Source of the DNA: Geotrypetes seraphini
Taxonomy: Eukaryota; Chordata; Amphibia; Gymnophiona; Dermophiidae
NCBI RefSeq assembly: GCF_902459505.1
Contig: NC_047096.1
Location: 18,132,501-18,196,500 of the forward strand
Direction of reading: 5' to 3'
Length of the DNA: 64,000 bases
The position numbers were made by a program, and so were the translations under genes. The notes under the pieces were generated by a model, which was not told where the DNA came from, did not search any database, and saw only the letters and a program-made list of their open reading frames with translations. Below are positions 1 through 10,200 of this stretch, piece after piece; position 1 is the first letter of the stretch, and each line of letters opens with the position of its first letter.

Positions 1-1796
1 TAGTGTAAAAAACATTGCAAGAAATTATTTAGGACAATTCATTGTATTTATTCATGCAAAGACTGCACTGACTTTAAAATTGTATGTCTTCAGTGTATTA
101 TAATGTGCACAGCAGATAGGGACCAAACAGAAAGAGGCAGTTATTTTGGATATTCACCATATGTATATGCTTTGTAGTATTTTATAATGGATATAGAAAT
201 TGGCCAGTACTATTGTCTGTTAAAATGACTATAAATTCTTTAAGGTGAACTTTTCAGAGAAACTACCTTCTGAAGGGTTCCTATTTGAGTGTCTGTGCTC
301 AGCCTCTTAGGGCAGCACCAGTTTACAGTGTCTCAGACGCTTCTGAATCCTGTGATTTCTTTCTTCTCTTAGATTGCTCTGTGAAACATAATAAGCATGA
401 AGGAGGTACAGTCATATTTCAACCCTGAAACCAAGCTGGGTTTGATAACTTAGACAACATAATAATTAAACAAGTCTGCTTAAAAATAACATTCCAGTTT
501 AGCCACCCAGAAGCCAACTGTGTAAAAGTACCTAGAAATCAAACGGTATTATGATTAATCTAGCACAAAACTGATTTCTTTTTTGATCTGTAATTCATCA
601 AGTCGTTAGGCACCTAACAACTACTGCGAGCAGACAATGTCACTGAGATACATGCTTGCTGACTGATTTATTGAAACTTTTTAATTAAATTATGCAAAGA
701 AACAAATGCAGATACAAAGTTAAAAGTATGTACTTGAAAGAAACCCATCCAATTCCTTCTAGCTATAAAATGCCAGTAATTATACAAAGCATAGTGAAAG
801 GGTCTTGTGATATAACAAGAAGCTCCTCCTCTTTCCCCTTTTCTGTGCTAGCCATCATTTCCCCTTCCCTACCCCCAGACCCAACAAACTCCACCCTTTT
901 TTTAACCAACCAATAGGGATGGTCTACCCAATTCCATATTCATAGATGTAAACCATAAAGAACCAAGCTTCCAGCTTGAGATAGAAGCTCTTGAATATAT
1001 GGTTCCCTTACGGACAAAAAATCTTCTGTCCTTTAGTAAGACTTGCATCTTGAGCTTCCCATAGCATAAGATTATGATTTCTTCGATGCCAAAAAGTTGT
1101 TGATTAATCCAATGTTGTAGAATACATTCCCCCCCCCCACTATGCTTGCTTTTTATACTAATACTGTGTATGTCTTGTAGACCGTGGGAGGTGTGGCACA
1201 TAGAGTAATCGTTTTCTTGCCCCCTTCCTTTAATGGCCCTGGCTAGCTGTGTTTATTACTTTAAACACTATAATGCAGTGATAGTGTGCCTCCTGTGGTT
1301 CAGAGAATTTCTGTTCAGCACTAACTGAAATAGTTATAACTGTATTGAATTTCTAACAGTAAACCTAAAAGAAGTTTAAAACTACTGACTCAAGTATTGA
1401 ACTTTAATGGGTAGATTTTTCTGAAACAGCAAACAGAACCAAATCCACAAAGAAAACAGATACAGGGTGGAAATGTCCAATGAAAACCTGGTGAACTCAA
1501 TCTTTTTTAAAAAGTCCTTTATTTATCCAAAAAGTAAATGACCCATTCATCCAAAAAGTAAATGACCCGACATGTACATGTTTCGGCCCAAATGGCCTGC
1601 TTCAGAAGTCTCGAAGTTCTTAAGAATAAAAAACATCGAACTAGGATGTCCTAATCATTAATTTAGTACTTCAGAAGAATGACTAGAAGTTTCAGTCCTG
1701 AGGTTTACTCCTTGCTTTTTGTGGGGAATGCTGGTTCCTGTCTTCTGAATCTTGGCTAGAACACTCTGAGCTGAGCTGGATTTCCTCAGTCTTACT
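1..1796. other. Intergenic DNA, no gene recognised
   Basis: AT-rich DNA downstream of SNRPC. No exon, RNA gene or long convincing frame is visible on either strand. It holds a run of ten C at about 1129-1138. Around 1500-1640 lies an unclassified interspersed repeat with a doubled 'aaaaagtaaatgaccc' motif followed by the small palindrome ACATGTACATGT. In human the next gene on this side would be BLTP3A (UHRF1BP1), transcribed in the same direction as SNRPC; I looked for its first coding exon and did not see it. Confidence 0.6.
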
Positions 1797-1804
1797 CTCT
1801 ACAG

Positions 1805-1967
1805 CAGGGGTGTCCAATGTCGGTCCTCGAGGGCCGCAGTCCAGTCGGATTTTCAGGATTTCCCCAATGAATATACATGAGGTCTATTTGCATGCACTGC
1901 TTTCATTGTATGCTAATAGATCTCATGCATATTCATTGGGGAAGAGGACCGACATTGGACACCCCTG
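1805..1967. mobile_element. Palindromic hAT-type MITE (163 bp)
   Basis: The element starts CAGGGGTGTCCAATGTCGG and ends with the reverse complement, and the two halves pair over most of their length. It is flanked by a perfect 8-bp target duplication CTCTACAG (1797-1804 and 1968-1975). The CAGGGGT end and 8-bp duplication are hallmarks of hAT transposons. It has no coding capacity, so it is non-autonomous. It belongs to the same family as the copies at 18.4-20.0 kb. Confidence 0.9.
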
Positions 1968-1975
1968 CTCTACAG

Positions 1976-3051
1976 CAAAGTTGTAGGAGCTTCTCTGTTC
2001 TATTTAAGTTTATTTAATTTATTTTTGGGGTTTTTCCCCCATAAGCGAGGCTTGATGCTGCAGATGCTCTCGGTTCCCCTGAGACATCTCTGGCTGCGAG
2101 AAGATACAGATTTTCAGGGCAGAGGTCTGTAGTCTGCAAGCACATGCTTTGCATGATTCCTGTGTGGTCAGCATGCTTTAACAGTCCAGGGTCCATTTCC
2201 TTGGGAGCAGGTTCACCTCAGGTTTCGTCCACAGTGGGCTTGAGTATAGGCTGTGCGGCTTCCATTGTGGTTTTGTACCAGGTTCAGGGGTCTGGTGGGG
2301 GGGTCTAAGGGTCCGGTCCCACGGGGACACTGGATGGCAGTCTGAAGAAAAAAAGCTGGTTTCTCTTTGTCAGGCTTGTCCGAGACAGAAATTTTCTCAT
2401 ACCTCTGATTAGAGGTTCAGTGTGAGCAGCTCTCAGCATCAAGCATGGCACAGTGGGTAAGGCTGTTTCAGTCTAAGGGAAAAATCGGGGAGGGGGGCCT
2501 TAAAAGTTAATTTCATAGGTTTCTGGTGCTAGACACAAGGTCCCCCACTTCCAAGAACCCCTTCCCTGGATTGAATTGAGCTCCGGGGTCTCCTCTTCAT
2601 GTCTGGGGCTTGACTTGTCACTCCTCATCCCAGCTGGGCAAGGGGACATAGCCAACAGCAGGGGCAAGAGTGACATTTGATCCAGTGAGTTGAGCGCTCC
2701 CCCGCTTGGCTCTGCCGCAGATTCTGCCCTCCGATTCTCAAGCTGAGTGCCAGCAGCAGGCTGTTGCTCCAAAAACTGCAGCAATGTCAACTGGATTGGG
2801 GAAGGATGAGAGCGCTGGTAACATCGCCGCTCCTTTCCGCTTAGAATGTGGCATCTTCGAAACAGAAAGAAAACAGGTAACAGTGGAAAATTTTCGAAGA
2901 AAATGCGAAGCTCACAGGATGCCATCAGCATCTGTCCGCCATCTTGTTTTTCATCTTTTATTGGGCTTTTAAAAATTGTTTTTAGTATTGTAAACTGCAC
3001 AGTTCTGCGAGTCGGTTTGTAGTGGTATAGTAAGTAAATAAATGAAGATTC
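1976..3051. other. Intergenic DNA ending in a LINE-like 3' tail
   Basis: No gene is recognised. The last ~110 bp (about 2940-3051) read like the plus-strand 3' tail of an L2/CR1-type LINE: 'tattgtaaactgc...tatagtaagtaaataaatga', the same layout as the tails at 12.6, 27.2 and 27.9 kb. A 166-residue minus-strand frame crosses 2500-3000 but resembles no protein I know and overlaps this tail. Confidence 0.45.
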
Positions 3052-3067
3052 TGGAGACTGATGTCTT

Positions 3068-3182
3068 TTTTTTTAAATTCTTTATTCATTTTTAGAACAT
3101 CAATTGTGCACAAAAGAAGATGCATTTACATAAATTATTATCATTACAGCACAATATACTTAATAGAATAAAAACAAGTGGG
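3068..3182 (-). mobile_element. 5'-truncated L1-type LINE 3' end with TSD
   Basis: About 115 bp begin with a T run (a poly-A tail on the minus strand) followed by 'aaattctttattcattttta', the same 3' end as the L1-clade copy at 24840. It is flanked by a 16-bp direct repeat TGGAGACTGATGTCTT (3052-3067 and 3183-3198), the usual signature of target-primed LINE insertion. Only the extreme 3' end was copied. Confidence 0.8.
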
Positions 3183-3538
3183 TGGAGACTGATGTCTTGC
3201 TGCGAACAGTACCTTCTGACCAAAGGTAGTTTCCACATAAACCAGGAAGTGTATTTCCCAGCCTTTTTGCCCTCTGGGGCAAAGAAGGAAGACAAGTAAC
3301 TGACATGCCAAAGAATTCTTCATTATTTAGAGATGATGAATGAGTTTTGCCTGTTAGATCCTTTGTGCTACTGGGTTCATCACAACTGGCACTTTCTTCG
3401 GCCTTTGTCAGGAATGGTAAACAGTTTCCTGTGGGAGTAAAGGCATACTCCACCAGAAAGGTGGCATCATTCTGAGTGGAGGCTACAGAAGTCTCACCTG
3501 AATAAATTTGTAGGTCACCAAGTCGTCTTGCCTTAGTA

Positions 3539-3829
3539 CCGTGGTCTCAAACTCAAACCACATGTAGGGCCACATTTTGGATTTGTAGGTACTTGGAGGG
3601 CCTCAGAAAAAAAAGTTAATATCTTATTAAAGAAATGACAATTTTGCATGAGGTAAAACTCTTTATAGTTTATAAATCTTTACTTTTGGCTAAGTCTTAA
3701 TAATAATATTGTGATTTATAGCTAAAGAGATATATGATCAAGAAACTGTTTTATTCTACTTTTGTGATTGATAAAACATACCGAGGGCCTCAAAATAGTA
3801 CCTGGTGGGCCATGAGTTTGAGACCACTG
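3539..3829. mobile_element. hAT-type MITE (CAGTGGTCTCAAACTC ends)
   Basis: The left end 'ccgtggtctcaaactc' and right end 'gagtttgagaccactg' are inverted copies, and 'gagggcct' motifs recur just inside both ends. Flanking 8-mers CCTTAGTA and CCTCAACA agree at 5 of 8 positions, so an 8-bp duplication is only weakly supported. The interior is AT-rich and non-coding. The ends resemble Charlie-like hAT termini. Confidence 0.7.
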
Positions 3830-3837
3830 CCTCAACA

Positions 3838-4904
3838 CATTTACCAAGTTTTACAGGGTGGATGTAGCAGCTTGAAAGGATCTAGAATTTGGTTCTTTAG
3901 TACTGCCAGCAGGCTCGCTTGTCTTTCCCTAGGCACTGCTTTGGTACATCCCGCTGGCCAAGACTGATATTACTATTGCACTACCTTGTTAATCATTTTT
4001 CTTGTAAACAAGAATATCAGTTTTGACACTCGCTCTATCAGTTTGCTAGCCTGTTTCTGTCTCAGACATGGCTGGAAGGTCAGACGTCTTGTTTACTTTC
4101 ACTGGACCTTAGGGTCAGGGAGAAAAATAAATTTTATTAGAGTAGTGCTGAATTTACAAATTAGGTAACTTTCAAATTGTTGATGCAGGTTGCACACAGG
4201 TTTCATTTTGCCTCATTAGATGTTGCAAAATGTTTTTTGTTTTTTTTAGTCAAGGTTTATTTAATGAAAAGAATTTCCACTAGTACATAAAGTTAATGCT
4301 GTATTTTGTTGAACAGAAAAGACTTGTGTTGTCTCTGGGAGAATCCCCATCTTCCCTTTCTGTTTGTACACACACTAAGGATGACTAACTGCTTTAATAC
4401 AAACTAAGGAAATCTAGCCCAGTCCAGAATGAGGAGGTGGAGCTGAAAAATATGAAAATTAGGTTCTCTAGCCTTCACAGTAAAGGAGGGTAAATACGTG
4501 TTGGTCAAGACTGATATTTCTGTTTACAAGAAATAAGATTAGCAAGTTAAGATCCTAATCTTCCATTACCTCCATGTACTTTACAGATCTGAATTTCAAA
4601 AAAGAGTTAGTTATTTTATTTGATATGCTGCCATTTTTAACAAAAAAGTTAAATCAAAACAGTTTACAAAAAATAAAAACAATGGGCAATAGTTGAAATC
4701 AATAAAGACAAACAACAGGACACAAAAAGGCAAACAAGCGCAGGAAAGGTTTACAATATCATAAAGAAAAACCAGACAGGATAAGAATTAGTTATGTTGA
4801 TATGAGGTGAAGGCTTAGAGCTGTGTCTTATCCTATGCAAACTAGAAAGACTTGAAGGCATAGTTTTAGTTTAGCTTTATTGTTGAACTAGTCTTTAAGC
4901 CTGT
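3838..4904. other. Intergenic DNA, nothing recognised
   Basis: AT-rich single-copy-looking sequence. Short frames are present but none resembles a protein. There is no clear repeat structure beyond short homopolymer runs. Confidence 0.4.
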
Positions 4905-5640
4905 TACATTAACGGGTGCTAGAATAGATATGTGTGTCTGTATTTCTTTCTCTCGCTCTCTCCTTGGCCGCTTTCTGTCTCTTTCTTTCTTTCTGCCTCT
5001 CTCCTTGGCTGCTTTCTGTCTCTTTTTCTCTCTCTCCTTGGACACTTTCTGTCTTTTTCCTCAGCTGTCCACCACCACTCCTTGCCTGCTCCCCCTGTCT
5101 AGCAGTAGCCCTTCTCCCTTCCTCTTACCTCCAGCAGCACCCATTCACTGCTCCCCCTGTCCAGCAGCAGCCCTTCTCCCTTCGTTTTACCTGACCCCTG
5201 TCCAGCAGCATCTCGTCCCTGCTCCCCCTGTCCAGCAGGCCTTCTCCCTTCCTTTTACATTACATTTGAGATTTCTATTTACCTCCCCCCTGTCCAGCAG
5301 CACCCCTTATCCCTTCCTTTTACCTCCCCCCTTCCAGCAGCACCTTTTACCTGATCCCTCTGTCCAGCAGTAGGCCTTCTCCTTTCCCTGCTCCCCCTAT
5401 CCAGCATCCACTAGCCCGGCCCACCTCGCATTATCAAAGTGAGCCAGCCTAGCAAATGCCCCGCGACTGCTGCATTTGCTGGTCCGGGGTGAGAAGAGGT
5501 GTCCCGGCAGCGAAGGAGTCAAACCGCCACCACCGCTCAAGCCGCCCCACGTGCCTCCAATTGAATTCAGCACGGAGGCAGACATCACAAACTCCTAAGT
5601 GCGCAAGCGCACTTAGGATTTTATTATAGATATATCACTT
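4905..5640 (+). repeat. Interspersed repeat with CT-rich minisatellite core
   Basis: Begins around 'ttacattaacgggtgctag' and ends 'gcacttaggattttattata', after the small palindrome AAGTGCGCAAGCGCACTT. The interior at about 5060-5410 is a degenerate tandem array in which 'ccccctgtccagcag' recurs about eight times, mixed with 'cccttctcccttcctttta'. Its ends resemble RTE/BovB-type SINE or LINE tails, but that is a weak inference. The two plus-strand frames through it are low-complexity artefacts. Confidence 0.5.
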
Positions 5641-6469
5641 TCCCTGATTATGTCAAATGTAGGTTGAGATTCAAGTGTGTTGAGGCATTGATCCCAAGAG
5701 CTTGGACATAAGGTGGTTCCTCGCCTATGGACATAGCCCTAGTCTAATGCCATCTCTTCCTCCTAATTAAGCTGAAGTCTTCACAGATCCCTCACGGCAA
5801 TGAACCAGGCTTTGAAGAAGTCCTTCTTTTCAGTAACTTGTTTATGCCATTTGAACTGCATTGAAAACAATCCCCTTTAAGGATGATTACTATTGTTTTA
5901 TTTCACTGGACAACAAAGTTTTTGCTTCTTCAACACTTTCAGGTGTATCTTACAGATTTTTGGCTTCTGATCACAGAAATCATGTATCATGTACTGTTTT
6001 AACAGAAAAGTACATTTTTACAATTTCTTGTTATACTTTCAGGCTAATGCAATTAATTCTTAGCCTAATTCTTAATATAGGCCTATTGCTCACATTATAC
6101 TTTGCTGGATATAGTGTGGGTATATTACATAATGTCCATGGAAATGATGCAGTCTGGGCTTACTTGTTCATGGGCTTGATGGATGATGCCTGAAAAGACT
6201 ATATAAAAGGGTGACAAAACCTCAGTCCGGCAACTCTTCCCCTCTCCTCCCTCCAATCTGTGGCTGGGGAAAGAGAGATGCTGGATTGGGATTCAGGATT
6301 TTGGCACCCTTTATTGCCAGTATTAGAGGGGAGGGATAATTTGAGACCTTATTTCAATTGTACAATACAGTCTTATCACAGCTTTATCTTTACAAGGATA
6401 TCATCTTTCAATTCAACTCATAAGACTGGCTTAGTACTAAGGATGTAGAGCCAAAAAGACTTTTTACGG
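5641..6469. other. Intergenic DNA, nothing recognised
   Basis: No convincing gene. A 110-residue plus frame at 5861-6193 encodes a mostly hydrophobic peptide with no family resemblance I can name; it is AT-rich and probably chance. Confidence 0.4.
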
Positions 6470-6558
6470 CCTCTTTTACAAAGCCGCGCGGCAACAGACC
6501 TGCAGCCCTTTAAATCTCTATGGGCTACGGGGCCGTTAGCGTGGCTTTGTAAAAGAGG
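6470..6558. mobile_element. Short palindromic MITE (TTTTACAAAGC family)
   Basis: About 89 bp with inverted ends CCTCTTTTACAAAGCC and GTGGCTTTGTAAAAGAGG. The same 'cttttacaaa ... tttgtaaaag' design recurs at 17.3, 19.35 and 33.1 kb. No target duplication is obvious. Probably a non-autonomous DNA transposon; the superfamily cannot be assigned. Confidence 0.7.
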
Positions 6559-6729
6559 ATGTTAGTTTATTCTTTCATTTTCCTTTGTTTTGTGTAAGTC
6601 ACGTAATGTCATTTTGTAGCAGCAAACACTAAATGAAACAGTTGTATACTGTTACCAAAGAAAATGTAAAAAAAAAAAAAAAAGCCTCTCTTTACCTGCT
6701 ACTTTTAATACAATTCCAGGAACAGAACA

Positions 6730-7110
6730 ACAATAAAAAGACAAGTTTTTATTTTAAAAAAGAACCTGCAATTTTACAAATTAACAGCATCACATTATAG
6801 AACAAAACAGAGAAACTAACAAAGGGTCAAAGTTTCTAGCTGAGCCCCAAAGTTTCTAAAGTAAAATGGGTAACGAGCTGCAGAGAAGATAACTATAAAT
6901 ATTGACTGAGGGACAGCTTGCCTCCAAAGGACAACGTAACACGTAATTCTGCTTCAAAAAGACAAATGCTATCCCATCATTATCTTCAATCTCTCCTGAG
7001 GCACATTTTCTTCTGACTGATGACACACTTCTGTAATGATAACATGGCATTCTGTTGAAAGGATGGCAAAAATAAAGTGTGTACAGGGCATAGGGTGCTT
7101 CCTGGTTCCT
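6730..7110 (-). other. SNRPC: SNRPC 3' UTR with poly(A) signal
   Basis: This follows the SNRPC stop codon on the minus strand. The first good AATAAA on that strand is at 6748-6753, which would give a 3' UTR of about 380 nt. The cleavage site near 6730 is inferred from the signal. Confidence 0.6.
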
Positions 7111-7235
7111 TTATCTGTCTGGCCGTATCATGCCAGGCCTGGCTTGCACCATCATAGGTCGAGCTGGGGGTCTCATCATAGGGGGCCCAGGCATCATTGC
7201 CATGTGACCTCCCATTGGAGGCCTCATCCCTGGTG
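7111..7235 (-). CDS. SNRPC: SNRPC exon 6 (terminal coding exon)
   Basis: The acceptor is ...ctgcag before CACCAGGGATGAGG. The exon encodes (A)[18 protein letters not shown] and onward to RPDR, then TAA at 7113-7111. It enters in phase 1 (G|CA). Confidence 0.96.
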
Positions 7236-10200
7236 CTGCAGTGGAGAAAGAAAAATAAAATATGAAGTTTATCCATCTTGTAAATGATCGTTTTATAAAC
7301 AATAGTTTTAAGACAAATGAAAGTTGACTTTCAGTAGCTGGTCCTAGTTTAAGTGCCTTTAGTGCAGTTATATCTTGTTCAAACAACTTGCAAAGAGACA
7401 ATTCCTTTTGTTTATGTCCAAACATATCTTACCCAAAGAGACTCCAGTTCCTAAATAAGATCCTTTTACTAAGCTGTGCTCTAATGCAGAACTTTCCCTG
7501 TGTGCCAAGACCATTTCTAGAGGGGTTATTTTTTGGCCTTTTCAATTAGAACAAACGAATAACCTTACTGGATCAGACCAATGGTCCATCTAGCCCAGTA
7601 GCCTGTCTTCACAGAGGCCAATCCAAGTCATAAGTATTTGGCAAAAACCGAAATAGTAGCAGTATCTCACACCACCGATCCAGGGTAAGCAGTGGCTTCT
7701 CCCATGTGTGTCTCACAGTAGTTTATGGACTTTTCCTCCAGGAACTTATCCAAACCAGCTATAACTGCTCTTACCACAACCTCTGGCAATTCGTTCCAGA
7801 GCTTAACTATTCTCTGAGTGAAAAAATATTTCCTCCTATTGGTTTTAAAAGTATAACCCTGTAATTTCATCGAGTGTTCCCTAGTCTTTGCAAATCTTGA
7901 TGCAGTAAAAAAAATAAATAAATAAAATCAATCCACTTGTGCCCGTTCTACACTACTCAGGATTTTGTAGACTTCAATCATATCACACCTTAGCCATCTC
8001 TTTTCCAAGCTAAAGAGCCCTAAGCTCTTTAGTCTTTCCTCATACGAGAGGAGTTCTATCCCCTTTATCATCTTGGTTGCTCTTCTTTGAACCTTTTCTA
8101 GTGCTGCTATATTTATTTTTCTGGCTGTGCACTAATGTTAATTTTTTTTTTCAGTGACCATGCACTTATGTTAACACAGGAGTCATTACCATCTCTTACT
8201 AATGTGGAAACAGTGCCTCCTAAAGTCATCATCATTCATTTAGCATGCACTAGTTGAACAGCCTTTCTACACCCTCTACCAAAAATAAATAATCATGTGG
8301 TTAGTGGGCACAATCAATGCGAAATGATTTAACATTAGGCCATTTATCCCCATGTTAAATATGCATTATAGCTTAATGTGATATACTAAAAGGACCCTTC
8401 AGTCTTTTCATTTTTTCTAACACCTCCCTGCCATATGATGCCTCCATCAGTTCAGTGACAAACCCTATGAATGCCTCCCCTATCTTTGGATAATCACCCA
8501 CAATGCTTTCCTCAGGTATGAATGCACCTATCACAGGCTACTACTGCAAAACAGTTTCTACAGATTTAGAACTGAAGTAGAAGAGTGGCCTAGTGGTTAG
8601 AGTAGCTGCTTCAGCACCCAGAGGTTGTGATTTTGATTCCCACTGCAGCTCCTTGTGATTCTGGGCAAGTCACTTAACACTTCATTGTCCCTAATATGTA
8701 AACTGCTTTGATTATGTAACCATACAGAAAAGCGTTTATTCCAGGAAAATCAAACCCTGAGAATAATGCATTAATGTATTAATAATGCATTAATGTATAA
8801 TGTATTCCTATGCTCAGACCCTATTTCTATCCCCTTATTTCAAAATATCATCAATAAGGTGTGTTAATTGCATGAGTGCAGATAAAGCACCTTAAACTGT
8901 GGCAATTAATGAACATTAGATGCAAAATCTTAAAAACATGTTAGTAAACTGGCACTTAAATAAAAGGTTTTTGTTTTTATATAAGCAAAAATTTCTATTC
9001 ATGGATTCTTTATACATAAGACACCTTTGTATCAAATGCTAGCATTCCCCAGGTGGGCTCAACTCACCATGCCCAACAGGCATCATGCCTGGAGGAGGGG
9101 GGCCCATCATTGGCATCATAGGAGGTCCAGCCATAGGTGGTGCTGGCATCATACCAGGACGAGGAGGACCAGCTAGGAACAAACAAAAAAAAAATTGCTG
9201 AATCATCAAAGAAAAAGAACTTTGCAAAGCATGTTAGTGGTGCAGTCTGAAGGAAGGATATTTGCTGCTTATGAGGGAAATAGTTGATGAGTGTTAAAAC
9301 AAATCTGACAAAGGAAAATATGCCAGTTTATGCTGTGGGAGAAGTTTTTTTTTTACCTATAATAAAGACAGCTTTTTTCAGTGAAGAGCCTGGAGGACAG
9401 CAACAACCCCTACTACATAATCCCCCCTATTCTCAGATTTGCTGCTGACATTTCCTCCATAACTGTTCTGTTTTAATCTCTCTACAATGCAGATTTGGTG
9501 CTGTCCCAAATCATGCAGTTCAGACTTACTTAAAACTATGTTTCTTAAAGCTATGAACAGGTGGCACAAAAAAAAGACTCAAGAGAAAGTTCAGGGACTA
9601 ATTAAAGGGTAAAGGGGATGGGACAAACCAGCCTGTCAGGATGGTGGAGGTTACGCTTTGTCCAGTGATGGTCTTCTCTCACATTTGAACTTTCTGCTTG
9701 AAAAATAGTGAAAATTTCTGCTTTAAGACATGCTCAACATAACTGTGTAAGACATGCTCAACATAACTAGAGCCTGGGCCAATCAGGCCTTAGATTAAGT
9801 GGGGATGGGCGGACCCGCTATGCCTAAGGCCTGATTGGTCTAGGCTTCGCGAGGCAGGCCTGCCGGCTGGACGGGCAAGACCCGTCTGGCCAACAAATAA
9901 AGGTTAGTTTGGTGGGGGGGAGGTTTGGGGTCTGTTAACGCAGCGGGGGGTGCGTCTTCCGGCAGGAGGGATTGGGCACCCTCCTGCCGGTGATCGGTAG
10001 TGTCGGGGGGGGGGGAGGGCGTCTTCCGGCAGGAAGGTTTGGGCACCCTCCTGCCAGTGATTGGTAGTGTCGGGGGGGGGGGGGCATCTTCCAGCAGGAG
10101 GGTTTGGGCACACTCCTGCTGGCAATCAGACAGGCGGCTGCGGCTACTATACTTATAGCAGCAGAGAGATCCCTTGCCACGATAAGTGTAGTGGGCCGTG

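Larger units (their letters stand above)
7236..9067 (-). other. SNRPC: SNRPC intron 5
   Basis: The minus-strand donor is gtgagt at 9067 and the acceptor ctgcag at 7236. The intron holds a CR1 fragment (7551-8118) and a tRNA-type SINE (8579-8765). The pieces 'ccttttactaagc' at 7461 and 'tatactaaaaggaccc' at 8380 look like the two ends of an older DNA transposon that surrounds the CR1 copy, though no target duplication was found. Confidence 0.8.

Noticed and set aside
902-1201. 99-codon minus-strand frame
   Set aside because: AT-rich, crosses a C homopolymer run, no family features.
2500-3000. 166-codon minus-strand frame
   Set aside because: No resemblance to a known protein, overlaps a LINE-like tail at its start, and no splice or conservation support.
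1-6700. First exon of BLTP3A (expected neighbour in human)
   Set aside because: Looked for its conserved N-terminal coding sequence on the minus strand and saw none; it probably lies beyond the window's left edge.
7461-8398. A single DNA transposon around the CR1 copy, from 'ccttttactaag' to 'ctaaaaggaccc'
   Set aside because: The ends are suggestive, but no matching target duplication was found, so it was left as a note only.
8585-8660. tRNA gene candidate with A- and B-box motifs
   Set aside because: The clover-leaf does not hold and the block continues into a CORE-SINE body and L2-like tail.
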